From the NCBI GenBank assembly GCA_905201305.1, contig CAJKNS010000093.1, forward strand, positions 1 through 8,473: a DNA stretch of 8,473 nucleotides, read 5' to 3'. This DNA is from an uncultured Eubacteriales bacterium. Its GTDB lineage: Bacteria; Bacillota; Clostridia; Oscillospirales; Oscillospiraceae. Position 1 is the first letter of the stretch. The number at the start of each line of letters is the position of its first letter. Positions 1 to 7,201 of the stretch are shown piece by piece. The notes under the pieces were generated by a model. That model worked only from the letters and a program-made list of their open reading frames with translations. It searched no databases and was not told where the DNA came from. Both the position numbers and the translations under genes were made by a program.

Positions 1-2075
1 AGAATCTCCGCCACCTCGCTCATCTCCACCATAAACGTGGATTGTCCGGCGCTCAGGTCATCCGAAGCGCCGATGCGTGTAAACACACGGTCACAGATAC
101 CGATCCGCGCCTCCTTGGCGGGCACAAAGGAACCGATCTGTGCCATAAGCACGATCAGCGCCACCTGCCGCATATAGGTGGATTTACCTGCCATATTGGG
201 TCCGGTAATCACCGCCACCCGGTTCGCCGGGGTGCCCAACTCCGTATCGTTGGGCACAAACAGGCTGTCCTTCAGCATTTTCTCCACCACAGGATGCCGT
301 CCCTCGGTGATGTGGATCTCATCGGTCAGGTCTACCTCCGGGCGAACGTAGCCATTGTCCACTGCCACCTCCGCCAGCGCGCAGAGTACATCCACCTCTG
401 CCACCACCTGGCAGGACAGCTGCACCCGGGCAGAATTTTCGGAAATATAATTCCGCAGTCTGGTAAAAATCTCATATTCCAGCGCGGTAATGCGATCCTT
501 TGCCCCAAGAATGGTAGCTTCCAGCTCTTTGAGCTCCTGGGTAATATAGCGCTCACAGTTGGCAAGGGTCTGCTTCCGGATGTAGTTCTCCGGCACCTGC
601 CCCTGATAGGTCTTGGAAATTTCAATATAGTAGCCGAACACCCGGTTATAGCCCACCTTGAGCTTGGGAATGCCGGTTTTCTCCCGCTCCGCCGCCTCAA
701 TGCCGGCAAGGTTGCCCTTACCGCCGGACATGATATCCCGCAGCTGGTCCACGCCTTCATCGTAGCCGTCCCGGATCATGCCGCCCTCTCGCACCGTAAA
801 CGGAGGATCATCCACAATGGCGCGGCTGAGCTCGCTGCAAAGATCCTCCAGGGGATCCAACTGCTCCGCCAGCGCTTTTAGACGCTCGGACTGAAATACC
901 GACAGCTGGGAAAGCAGCTCCGGCAGAGCGTCCATCGCCGTTGCCATGCCCAGAAGGTCCCGGGCATTGGCGGTGCCAGCCACAATTCTGCCAATGGAGC
1001 GCTCCATATCCGTAATTTCCCGAAGCGTCACCTGAAGCTCCTGCCGCTCCATGGATGCGTTTACCAGCTCCTCCACCGCAGCGGACCGGCGTTCGATCTC
1101 CCGGGGACGAAGCAGGGGCTTTTCCAGCCAGGATCGCAGCATCCGTCCGCCCATGGCTGTTTTGGTCCGATCCAGCACCCATAGGAGGCTGCCCCGCTTT
1201 TCCTTGCTGCGCATGGTTTCGGTGAGCTCCAGATTTCGCCGCGCGGTGAGATCCAGCTCCATAAACTGACCGGTGATGTAGTATTCCAGATGATTGATGT
1301 GCCGAAGGTCCGACTTTTCAATCTCCCGCAGGTGGATGATGAGTCCGCCGCATGCCATCAAAGTTGCCGGGCTTTCCTCCAGCCCCTGGTCGGAGATATC
1401 CTGATCCGGGAACTGCTCGGTCAGAACCTTCAAATCCTCGGCACGGTCAAACAGCCGCTGCTCCCCCACCTGGGTGCAGCACTCCAATCTGCCGGACAGG
1501 ACGCCCCGAAGCATACGATTCTCCGCTGCCTCGCCGCCCAGCAGCACTTCAGCCGGAGAAAAGCGTCCCAATTCGTTGATGATTTTTTCCACAGCGCCGC
1601 TGCCCTGACCGTCCGTGGCATAAAACACGCCGGTGGACACATCGCAGAACGCAATACCCCAATCACTGCCCGCGCCTACCACGCAGGCGATGTAGTTATT
1701 CTTGCCTTCCTCCAGCATGGAGCTTTCCGTGACGGTACCGGGCGTAATCACCCGGATGATCTCCCGCTTCACCAGTCCCTTTGCCAGAGCAGGGTCCTCC
1801 ATCTGTTCGCAGATAGCAACCTTATAGCCCCGTCCCACCAGCCGCGCAATATAGCTCTCGCAGCTGTGGAAGGGAACGCCGCACATAGGCACCCGCTCCT
1901 CTGCGGATTTGCTTCGATCCCGGGTGGTCAGGGTCAGATCCAGCTCCTTGGACGCCAGCTTTGCGTCCTCGTTGAACATCTCATAGAAATCCCCCAGCCG
2001 GAAGAACAGGATGCAGTCCGGATTCTGTTCCTTGATCTCCAGATACTGCTTCATCATGGGGGTAAGTTCTGCCAT
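1..2075 (-). CDS. mutS: DNA mismatch repair protein MutS, 3' end cut by window edge
   Basis: MutS binds base mismatches and small loops in DNA and uses ATP to recruit MutL in methyl-independent Gram-positive mismatch repair. About 691 codons are present, reading down from the ATG at 2075. The mismatch-binding Phe-X-Glu motif is visible as GDFYEMF (Phe30, Glu32). The connector, lever and clamp regions follow. The Walker A loop GPNMAGKST is at about residues 625-633, and STFMVEM follows before the edge. The Walker B motif, signature region and C-terminal helix-turn-helix must lie beyond position 1; MutS proteins are usually about 850-900 residues. The start is fixed by an excellent GGAGGAGG site seven bases upstream, inside the last codons of miaB. 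The ATG shares one base with the miaB stop (TAATG), so translation is probably coupled. No frameshift is seen. Family identity is certain. Confidence 0.97.
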   Translation of the reverse strand, partial: MAELTPMMKQYLEIKEQNPDCILFFRLGDFYEMFNEDAKLASKELDLTLTTRDRSKSAEERVPMCGVPFHSCESYIARLVGRGYKVAICEQMEDPALAKGLVKREIIRVITPGTVTESSMLEEGKNNYIACVVGAGSDWGIAFCDVSTGVFYATDGQGSGAVEKIINELGRFSPAEVLLGGEAAENRMLRGVLSGRLECCTQVGEQRLFDRAEDLKVLTEQFPDQDISDQGLEESPATLMACGGLIIHLREIEKSDLRHINHLEYYITGQFMELDLTARRNLELTETMRSKEKRGSLLWVLDRTKTAMGGRMLRSWLEKPLLRPREIERRSAAVEELVNASMERQELQVTLREITDMERSIGRIVAGTANARDLLGMATAMDALPELLSQLSVFQSERLKALAEQLDPLEDLCSELSRAIVDDPPFTVREGGMIRDGYDEGVDQLRDIMSGGKGNLAGIEAAEREKTGIPKLKVGYNRVFGYYIEISKTYQGQVPENYIRKQTLANCERYITQELKELEATILGAKDRITALEYEIFTRLRNYISENSARVQLSCQVVAEVDVLCALAEVAVDNGYVRPEVDLTDEIHITEGRHPVVEKMLKDSLFVPNDTELGTPANRVAVITGPNMAGKSTYMRQVALIVLMAQIGSFVPAKEARIGICDRVFTRIGASDDLSAGQSTFMVEMSEVAEI

Positions 2076-3484
2076 TATTCTGCCTCCTCCATCTGTCCCA
2101 CCAGGCTCCAAGTGGTACTGTCTACAATACGTACCTGCCGGAAGGAGCCCACGATTTGGGGATCGCCGGGCATCCGCACCAGCCGTCCGCCATCAGTTCT
2201 TGCCGTCAGCTGATCGCCGTCTGTGCCGTCCACCAGCACCCGCATGGTTTTGCCCACATAGGCGCTGTGCTTTTCCTGAGAAATCCGGTTCTGGAGCTCC
2301 AATAGCCGGTCAAACCGCTTCTGCTTCTGCTCCCGGGTAAAGGGATCGGGCATTTCCGCCGCCGGCGTTCCGCTGCGGGGAGAGAAGATAAACGTAAACA
2401 GCGCGTCATATCTCACCCGCTCCACCAGCCGAAGGGTATCCTCAAACTCCTCATCCGTCTCCCCCGGGAAGCCCACAATCACATCGGAGGTGAGCACGAT
2501 ATCCGGCATTACCGTTCGGGCATAGTCCACCAGCTCCAGATACTGTCCGGAGGTATAGCTGCGGTTCATCGCCTTCAGCACCCGGTCATTGCCCGCCTGG
2601 AACGGCAGATGAATATGCTTTGCAATCTTCGGAGACGCCGCCATGGTGTCAAAGAGCTTTTTGGATGCGTCCTTGGGATGGCTGGTCATAAACCGGAGAA
2701 TAAAGTCCCCGGGCAGCTCCGAAAGGGTTTTCAGCAGATCCGCAAAATCTATCCCCAGACCCAAGTCCTTTCCATAGGAGTTGACGTTCTGCCCCAGCAG
2801 GGTAATGTCCTTATAGCCTGCGGCGATCATGCCCTCCACTTCCCGAATGATATCCTCGGGCATGCGGCTCCGCTCCCGTCCCCGCACATGAGGTACGATG
2901 CAGTAGGTGCAGAAATTGTTGCAGCCGTACATAATGCTGACCCAGCCCTTGAGACTGTCTTTTCTGCTCACCGGCAGACCTTCTACAATATTGCCGGTTT
3001 CCGGGGTAACGAACTGCCGCTTTCCGCCGGTCAGCGCTTTATACAGCACCTCCGGCAGCTGCCACTGGGCATGGGAGGAAAGAACGCCCGCCACATGGGG
3101 ATAGCTCTTTTTTACCCGCTCCACTACCTGGCTCTGACCTGCCATACAGCCGGTCAGGAAAATCAGCTGGTCGGGATGCCGCCGCCGGGTATGGGTCAGC
3201 GCACCCAGATTGCCGAACACCCGCTGCTCGGCATGCTCCCGTACGGCGCAGGTGTTGATGATAATCAGGTCAGCTCCCTCCGGCTCCGTCTGGGCATGAT
3301 ACCCCATTTCAATGAGCATGCCCAGCATACGTTCGCTGTCCGCCTCGTTCTGCTGGCAGCCATAGGTGTCGATCCATGCGGTGGGCTGAATCCCCCGGGA
3401 GGTCCAATACGCCTGCACCTGGTCGGCAAAGTCATGCTGTACCATCAGCTGCTCTTTTGTGATAATATTCGTCGAAGACGCCAT
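2075..3484 (-). CDS. miaB: tRNA-2-methylthio-N6-dimethylallyladenosine synthase MiaB
   Basis: This radical SAM methylthiotransferase converts i6A37 to ms2i6A37 in tRNAs that read UNN codons. The 469-residue product is full length for the family. The N-terminal UPF0004 domain carries the three cysteines of the auxiliary 4Fe-4S cluster: Cys43 in DTYGCQQNE (the family usually has QMN), Cys79 in NTCAVRE and Cys113 in TGCMAG. The radical SAM motif CNNFCTYC (Cys188, 192, 195) lies in GCNNFCTYCIVPHVRGRE. A TRAM RNA-binding domain takes up roughly the last 65 residues. The start has a GGAGGA site (3491-3496) six bases upstream. It is the first gene of the operon with mutS, an order common in Clostridia. 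No convincing promoter is seen in the 35 bases between the start and the fold-back repeat at 3520-3679, so the promoter may lie inside or beyond that repeat. Paralogues MtaB and RimO are less likely because of the TYGCQxN and NNFCTYCIVP signatures. Confidence 0.96.
   Translation of the reverse strand: MASSTNIITKEQLMVQHDFADQVQAYWTSRGIQPTAWIDTYGCQQNEADSERMLGMLIEMGYHAQTEPEGADLIIINTCAVREHAEQRVFGNLGALTHTRRRHPDQLIFLTGCMAGQSQVVERVKKSYPHVAGVLSSHAQWQLPEVLYKALTGGKRQFVTPETGNIVEGLPVSRKDSLKGWVSIMYGCNNFCTYCIVPHVRGRERSRMPEDIIREVEGMIAAGYKDITLLGQNVNSYGKDLGLGIDFADLLKTLSELPGDFILRFMTSHPKDASKKLFDTMAASPKIAKHIHLPFQAGNDRVLKAMNRSYTSGQYLELVDYARTVMPDIVLTSDVIVGFPGETDEEFEDTLRLVERVRYDALFTFIFSPRSGTPAAEMPDPFTREQKQKRFDRLLELQNRISQEKHSAYVGKTMRVLVDGTDGDQLTARTDGGRLVRMPGDPQIVGSFRQVRIVDSTTWSLVGQMEEAE
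2083..2090 (-). promoter_or_regulatory. Ribosome binding site of mutS inside miaB
   Basis: The minus strand reads GGAGGAGG seven bases before the mutS ATG, within the codons for the last residues of MiaB. This near-perfect anti-16S match sets the mutS start. Together with the TAATG stop/start overlap it supports re-initiation or coupled translation from one miaB-mutS mRNA. Confidence 0.85.
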
Positions 3485-3519
3485 GGTCTGTCCTCCAAAA
3501 ATTCAAGCTTCTGTACTAT

Positions 3520-3679
3520 GGCAATACCGCATAAATTGACAGCGAGGATTCAGCCAGAGATTTATCGTCGAAAAAAGGCAGTTTTTCGCAGGAATACTTT
3601 GTGTATTTCAAGAAAATTGGGCGCATTTTCGGCGATAAAGATCGGCTGTAGTCCGGTGGCACATTTGTGCGATGTTGCC
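3520..3679. repeat. 160-bp fold-back repeat (MITE-like), copy A
   Basis: The ends are imperfect inverted repeats: GGCAATACCGCATAAATTG at the left and, read on the minus strand from the right, GGCAACATCGCACAAATG. The inner parts also pair: a left arm around 3546-3575 (CAGCC, TTTATCG, CGAAAA) matches a minus-strand right arm around 3618-3655 (CAGCC, TTTATCGCCGAAAA), and GGAATAC-ttt-GTGTATTTC closes the centre. The whole unit could therefore fold as one long hairpin. The flanks read TA-T at the left and C-TA at the right, compatible with a TA target duplication. A shorter relative is at 7202-7289. There is no room for a transposase, so if mobile it would depend on one elsewhere. Copy number in the genome is unknown. 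Confidence 0.7.
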
Positions 3680-3734
3680 CTAAGTCATATCAGTTTAGTT
3701 TATCAGTTTTCCTATGAAAAAGCAATGAGAAAAT

Positions 3735-3757
3735 GGCTGCGGAGGTTCTCCGCAGCC
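3735..3757 (-). terminator. Perfect 10-bp hairpin, likely terminator for minus-strand transcript
   Basis: GGCTGCGGAG and CTCCGCAGCC form a perfect 10-bp GC-rich stem with a three-base loop. On the minus strand it is followed by ATTTTCTCATTGCTTTTT, a modest U-rich tail. On the plus strand the following bases (AGAATGG) are not U-rich, so minus-strand termination is favoured. There is no recognisable minus-strand protein gene ahead of it, which points to a non-coding transcript. Confidence 0.55.
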
Positions 3758-3950
3758 AGAATGGTTATCTTCCACAAACTCCAGATTGTTCCGTGTTCCC
3801 CTCAGTCTCCCAACCGGTTCATACTGTTCTCCTTTTCTTTCCTATACTTCCGTGCACAGATACGCCCATAATGCGACGTTTTTCTTCCATAATACTTGGT
3901 ACCTTCCCATGCTGTAATCAGAGGTTTTGTTTTCATTCTCCATTTTCTGC
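3735..3950 (-). ncRNA. Candidate structured non-coding RNA
   Basis: No protein gene is recognisable here, yet the minus strand is strongly purine-rich with GGAA, GAAA and GGGAGA runs typical of structured RNAs, and it ends in the 3735-3757 hairpin. Pairings visible by eye include ACGUC/GGCGU around an eight-base loop, CCGGUU with AACACGG (one bulge), ACAA with UUGU, CAGU with ACUG, CCA with UGG in CCAAGUAUUAUGG, and a possible long-range closing stem AGAAUG/CAUUCU just before the hairpin. The length of about 215 bases and the host type resemble the Firmicutes raiA-motif RNA, but I cannot confirm that family by eye. The 5' end is a guess; no good minus-strand promoter was found, and the region overlaps the spacing upstream of the divergent promoter at 3956-3984. 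A 5' leader of a lost gene is an alternative. Confidence 0.4.
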
Positions 3951-3955
3951 AAATA

Positions 3956-3984
3956 TTGACTTTAATTTTGTTCCATGCTAGAAT
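3956..3984 (+). promoter_or_regulatory. Sigma-A-type promoter of the glycosyltransferase operon
   Basis: TTGACT (3956-3961) and TAGAAT (3979-3984) are separated by exactly 17 bases in an AT-rich context. This predicts transcription starting near 3991, giving a leader of about 32 bases with GGAGG at 4008-4012 ahead of the ATG at 4023. Confidence 0.75.
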
Positions 3985-4022
3985 GATTTGGTTAAATTTT
4001 TTACGGCGGAGGTATTTTTGTA

Positions 4023-5606
4023 ATGGATCGTTTTGTTTCCCGTGCCTCTAAGCTGCTGCTTGGAATTTGTACCGCCGCCGTCCTGTTGATTGTGATTGTT
4101 TTCCAGTTTCTATCCTACAAGCGTAAGCTGGATTTTTTGCTGCCGAACTATGCGCTGGTCCTGCTGTTGCTGCTTCTCCTGCTTCTATTTCTGGTCTGGG
4201 ACCGTAGCACTGCCGCAGCCCGCTGCCGAAGCCGGCACCGCTGGAACTTTGACCGTCTCAGCTGCACGCTCACCATTGTTCTCTTTGTCTGTCAATTCTA
4301 TGTCGCCTGCAACATTCTGTTCGAAAGCGGATGGGATGTAGGCTACATCGTTGCTTCCGCCAAAGCAATGGCCACTGCGCAGCCCTTTGATGCCGGCTAT
4401 TTTTCCAGCTATCCCAACAACCTGCTGCTGGCATTTATCCTGTCCTATCTAATTCGGATCAACAATGCGCTGGGCATTTTTATTGGCAATCAGTGGCTCA
4501 TGTGCATTGTCACGGTCAACTGCCTGATAAACGCCTTTACCTGCCTGCTGGTTTATCGGACCGCACGGCTTTTCCTGCGTCCCTCCAGCGCCTTTGCCGG
4601 CTTTTTGCTGGCAGTCTGCGCATTTGGCATCTCTCCATGGGTTGTCATCTGCTACTCCGATTCTCTGGGGCTGATGTTCCCGCTCCTTACGTTTTTCCTG
4701 TATATTCGCCCCGAGCCCCGTAAAAAGCTCCGCTGGCTGTCCAGAGGCAGCAGCCTGCTGCTGGGCTGCATTGGTTATTATATCAAGCCAACGGCTATGA
4801 TTATGGTGCTGGCAATTCTCCTGGTAGAGGCGCTCCATCAGCTGGCGCAAAAGCGGCTCTCTTCACTGGGTCGTCTGGCTGCCATGGTGCTTTGCATTGC
4901 TCTCTCCCTTGGCGCAGTCAACGGTGTGGTGGGACTGCTGTGTCAGCGATATGATATTACATTGGATCCGGAACGGCAAATCGGAATGGCGCATTTCCTC
5001 ATGATGGGCGCCAACGAAGAGCGCGACGGTGCGTTTCTATCGGAGGACGTGGAGTTTTCCTCCTCTTTTTCCACCCGCAGTGAGCGCAATCAGGCAGACC
5101 TTCAGCGGGCAATCTCCCGTTATCGGGATTTTACCCCAGGTCGCTATGGGCGCTTTCTTGCCCGGAAGCTGCTCACCGTATATAATGACGGAACCTTTGC
5201 CTGGGGCGCAGAGGGCACCTTTCTTTCGATTCTCTATCCGCCGGTCAACCACAGAATCAGTCCCCTGCTCCGCTCCATCTTCTATTATGCCTACAGCGAC
5301 GATCAGAACAACGGCGCACTTTTCCCCTACTATGCGCTCTTTGCGCAGCTGGTTTGGCCGAACATTTTGCTGCTTTCCCTGCTCTCCTGCTTTGTGCGCC
5401 ATCCGGCTCCGCACCAAAAGGCATTCAGCATCCTTGCGCTGGCGCTGATTGGACTGACCGCATATGAAATACTGTTTGAAGCAAGAGCCCGGTATCTTTA
5501 TCTCTATATTCCGGTCTATTGCGTTCTGGCTGCATCGGGTCTGGAATTTTGCCGCACGCATTCCATCCCCAGCTTCTTCAGCCGCCGAAAGGAGTCCGTA
5601 ACATGA
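4023..5606 (+). CDS. Polytopic membrane protein, probable GT-C (GT39/PMT-like) glycosyltransferase
   Basis: The 527-residue product is very hydrophobic, with roughly ten to twelve membrane segments. These include an N-terminal helix (about 10-30), a leucine-rich helix of nearly pure Leu around 45-57, and a C-terminal segment ending before a short basic tail. Features fitting the GT-C fold are an Asp in the first external loop (SGWDVGYI, about residue 104, the expected metal/lipid-phosphate site), a YPNN motif near 130, YSDSL near 211 and a late EARARYLYLYIPVY segment. A soluble loop of about 100 residues lies near 310-410. Such enzymes transfer a sugar from a polyprenyl-phosphate carrier to an acceptor on the outer face of the membrane. 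The acceptor (teichoic acid, other wall polymer, glycolipid or protein) cannot be told. The start follows GGAGG by ten bases. The stop overlaps the next gene by ATGA; that GT2 enzyme is the natural donor-maker. Assignment to the broad class is fair; exact family is uncertain. Confidence 0.7.
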   Translation: MDRFVSRASKLLLGICTAAVLLIVIVFQFLSYKRKLDFLLPNYALVLLLLLLLLLFLVWDRSTAAARCRSRHRWNFDRLSCTLTIVLFVCQFYVACNILFESGWDVGYIVASAKAMATAQPFDAGYFSSYPNNLLLAFILSYLIRINNALGIFIGNQWLMCIVTVNCLINAFTCLLVYRTARLFLRPSSAFAGFLLAVCAFGISPWVVICYSDSLGLMFPLLTFFLYIRPEPRKKLRWLSRGSSLLLGCIGYYIKPTAMIMVLAILLVEALHQLAQKRLSSLGRLAAMVLCIALSLGAVNGVVGLLCQRYDITLDPERQIGMAHFLMMGANEERDGAFLSEDVEFSSSFSTRSERNQADLQRAISRYRDFTPGRYGRFLARKLLTVYNDGTFAWGAEGTFLSILYPPVNHRISPLLRSIFYYAYSDDQNNGALFPYYALFAQLVWPNILLLSLLSCFVRHPAPHQKAFSILALALIGLTAYEILFEARARYLYLYIPVYCVLAASGLEFCRTHSIPSFFSRRKESVT

Positions 5607-6574
5607 ACCGCCTTCCCATTCTCTATATCATCATCCCCTGCTATAACGAGCAGGAGGTACTGCCCATCACCGCGCCGCAGTTTCTGAAGAAAATCACCGA
5701 TCTTGCAGCGCAACAGAAGATATCTCCGGACAGCCGGGTGCTGTTTGTCAACGACGGCAGCAAGGACGCCACCTGGGATATCATCTCCAGCCTTGCCCGG
5801 CAGGACCCCCATTTCCTTGGCATCAGCCAGAGCCGCAATCGCGGACATCAAAACGCCGTGTTGGCCGGTCTGATGGAGGCAAAGGACCGCTGCGACATCA
5901 CCATCTCCATCGACTGCGACGGTCAGGATGACATCGATGCCATGGACGGCATGGTAGACGCCTATGCCCAAGGCTATCAGGTGGTCTACGGTATTCGCTC
6001 CAACCGGGATTCCGACACGTTTTTCAAGCGCTTCACCGCCCAGAGCTTCTATAAGCTGCTGAATAAAATGGGCGCCGAGGTAGTCTACAATCACGCCGAC
6101 TATCGGCTCATCAGCAGCCGGGTGCTGCAGGAATTTGCAAAATTCGACGAGGTCAACCTGTTTCTCCGGGGCATGATTCCTCTGGTGGGCTTTCCCAGCA
6201 CCACGGTGGAATATGTCCGTCATGAGCGGCTGGCAGGCGAGAGCCACTATCCTCTGACGAAAATGCTGGCGCTGGCAATGAACGGCATTACCAGCCTGTC
6301 CGTCAAGCCCCTGCGGATGATTATGGGCTTCGGCGTTCTGGTGGCGCTGGTCAGCTTCATCGGCGTCATCTGGGCTTTGGTGTCTGCGTTGATTGGCAAC
6401 ACCGTCAGCGGCTGGGCAAGCACCACCTGCATCATCTGCTTTGTCAGCGGCGTTCAGCTGATTTCTCTTGGTATCATCGGAGAGTATGTGGGAAAAACCT
6501 ATATGGAAACCAAGGCACGCCCCCGATATATCATCAGCAAGCGCACCTGGGAAGAAAACGATACAGAAGAATAA
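5603..6574 (+). CDS. GT2 polyprenyl-phosphate sugar transferase (GtrB/DPM1-like)
   Basis: This enzyme probably moves a sugar from a nucleotide donor to undecaprenyl phosphate on the cytoplasmic face, making the lipid-linked donor used by the membrane protein encoded just upstream. The 323-residue product has a GT-A domain: PCYNE at 12-16, VNDGSKD at 49-55, a SRNRGHQNAVLAGL stretch at 77-90 and the metal-binding DxD in DCDGQDD (104-110, where relatives often have DADLQDP). AGESHYPLTKM follows, an amphipathic part leads to two membrane helices (about 235-258 and 270-293), and the protein ends with GEYVGKTYMETKARPRY, a typical GtrB tail. The ATG at 5603 overlaps the preceding TGA and has GGAG eight bases upstream; it also places the first beta strand at the N-terminus, so longer in-frame starts are rejected. 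Which sugar is used cannot be read from sequence. No GtrA/GtcA-type flippase is in the window. Confidence 0.9.
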   Translation: MNRLPILYIIIPCYNEQEVLPITAPQFLKKITDLAAQQKISPDSRVLFVNDGSKDATWDIISSLARQDPHFLGISQSRNRGHQNAVLAGLMEAKDRCDITISIDCDGQDDIDAMDGMVDAYAQGYQVVYGIRSNRDSDTFFKRFTAQSFYKLLNKMGAEVVYNHADYRLISSRVLQEFAKFDEVNLFLRGMIPLVGFPSTTVEYVRHERLAGESHYPLTKMLALAMNGITSLSVKPLRMIMGFGVLVALVSFIGVIWALVSALIGNTVSGWASTTCIICFVSGVQLISLGIIGEYVGKTYMETKARPRYIISKRTWEENDTEE

Positions 6575-6580
6575 CCAAAG

Positions 6581-6610
6581 TCCCCTTCGTATGACTCCAT
6601 ACGAAGGGGA
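6581..6610. terminator. Strong hairpin between convergent genes, probably bidirectional
   Basis: TCCCCTTCGTATG pairs perfectly with CATACGAAGGGGA, a 13-bp stem closed by an ACTC loop, seven bases after the GT2 stop. The tails are only moderately U-rich: TCATTTCATT on the plus strand and CTTTGGTTATT on the minus strand. It sits between the end of the glycosyltransferase operon and the end of the convergent vanZ unit, so it probably serves both. Confidence 0.8.
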
Positions 6611-6622
6611 TCATTTCATTCG

Positions 6623-6699
6623 TCACAGCTCCAAATTCACCTGATATGCGCCAGCAGGTTTTTCCCGGTATGAGATGCGCCGGTAATCAGCACAATCAT
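6623..6699 (-). pseudogene. Remnant of a P-loop ATPase/kinase gene (5' end, large internal deletion)
   Basis: The ATG at 6699 overlaps the vanZ-like gene's stop as ATGA and has GGGGAGGG upstream, so the start of a real gene is preserved. It reads MIVLITGASHTGKNLLAHIR and then stops at 6637-6639. The beginning is a first beta strand plus Walker A loop (GASHTGKN), as in small adenylate-kinase-like P-loop proteins; the expected Ser/Thr after the Lys is Asn, a one-base change. In another frame the next bases read GAYQVNLEL and stop at 6623-6625, which could be the original C-terminus. The simplest reading is one internal deletion that joined the first ~17 codons to the last few, out of frame. The family comparison is from memory. 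A tiny functional 20-residue peptide is possible but unlikely. Confidence 0.6.
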
Positions 6700-7151
6700 G
6701 GTTTTCCCTCCCCTGACTTCTCCGTTTTTCTTTGATAGCAGAAACGAACCAGCAGGCAGAGCAGCACGCCAACGGTAAAGCCCCACAGATCAATCCAAAC
6801 ATCCTTGACCTGCCCGCAGCGCTCCGGCACAAACAGCTGAATGGTTTCATCTGTCAGCGCCGCCATGACCCCGGACAGCGCCAGCGTTGTCCACGGCTTC
6901 TTGGGAAGCAGCAGCAGACACAGCTCCACGCCCAGCACCAGATATTCCGTTCCGTGGGCGAGCTTTCGAAGCACGCCATGGCCGTGCGTCGTATCCACCT
7001 CACTGCCAAATATATGGCTGAGCACCGCACCAAACCAATCGCTGATGGCGCCGGAAACCGTGCCGGGCATCAGAGAGTTGCCCCAGATAAATGCCAGCGT
7101 CAGTCCCACAAGAATCATAAGCGCTTTTCTTTTCCCATTGGTCTTCTCCAT
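6696..7151 (-). CDS. VanZ-like integral membrane protein
   Basis: The 151-residue product has about four membrane helices and the VanZ-family signature: an N-terminal helix ending in WGNSLMPG (23-30), RKLAHGTEYLVLG (62-74, conserved His66 and Glu69) and LTDETIQLFVPERCGQVKDVWIDLWG (99-124, with conserved acidic residues, Arg and the D-x-x-x-D-x-x-G end). VanZ confers low-level teicoplanin resistance in the Tn1546 cluster, but most chromosomal homologues have no known role and there is no vanHAX here, so resistance should not be inferred. The ATG at 7151 follows AAAGGAG by seven bases. An in-frame extension to 7304 is rejected because it crosses the repeat at 7202-7289 and has no membrane or domain character. 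A TACAAT about 30 bases upstream may be a -10 element, but no matching -35 was seen. The stop overlaps the start of the P-loop gene remnant. Confidence 0.88.
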   Translation of the reverse strand: MEKTNGKRKALMILVGLTLAFIWGNSLMPGTVSGAISDWFGAVLSHIFGSEVDTTHGHGVLRKLAHGTEYLVLGVELCLLLLPKKPWTTLALSGVMAALTDETIQLFVPERCGQVKDVWIDLWGFTVGVLLCLLVRFCYQRKTEKSGEGKP

Positions 7152-7201
7152 ACCGCCGCTCCTTTCTATGCCCGCTATTGTACACCATTTGTTCGGAAAA
7201 G

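Noticed and set aside
42..2213. Long plus-strand frames opposite mutS (42-881 and 1290-2213)
   Set aside because: Antisense shadows of a clear MutS coding sequence; no ribosome sites or domain signatures.
2609..3871. 420-codon plus-strand frame opposite miaB and through the fold-back repeat
   Set aside because: Antisense to an unambiguous MiaB; composition is His/Gln/Leu-rich as expected from a reverse frame.
3802..3936. Minus-strand frame of 44 codons starting MKTKPLITAWEG and ending NSMNRLGD
   Set aside because: The frame stays open far upstream into the antisense of the glycosyltransferase gene, the only purine-rich site is one base from the ATG, and the composition is explained by a purine-rich RNA. 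Not recognised as any family.
3733..3981. Plus-strand frame of 82 codons in the spacer before the GT-C gene
   Set aside because: No ribosome binding site, no family resemblance, and it runs through the terminator-like hairpin and the plus-strand promoter.
4155..4200. Leucine-codon run in the GT-C gene as a tandem repeat
   Set aside because: The codons are mixed CTG, CTT, CTC, TTG and encode a membrane helix; no regular repeat unit.
5519..5602. Longer start for the GT2 enzyme, 28 codons upstream
   Set aside because: It would overlap the preceding gene heavily, lacks a ribosome site and puts non-homologous residues before the first GT-A strand; the ATGA overlap at 5603 with GGAG upstream is better.
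6696..7151. Glycopeptide resistance locus suggested by the VanZ-like gene
   Set aside because: No vanH, vanA/B, vanX or vanRS genes nearby; VanZ-like proteins are widespread without resistance.
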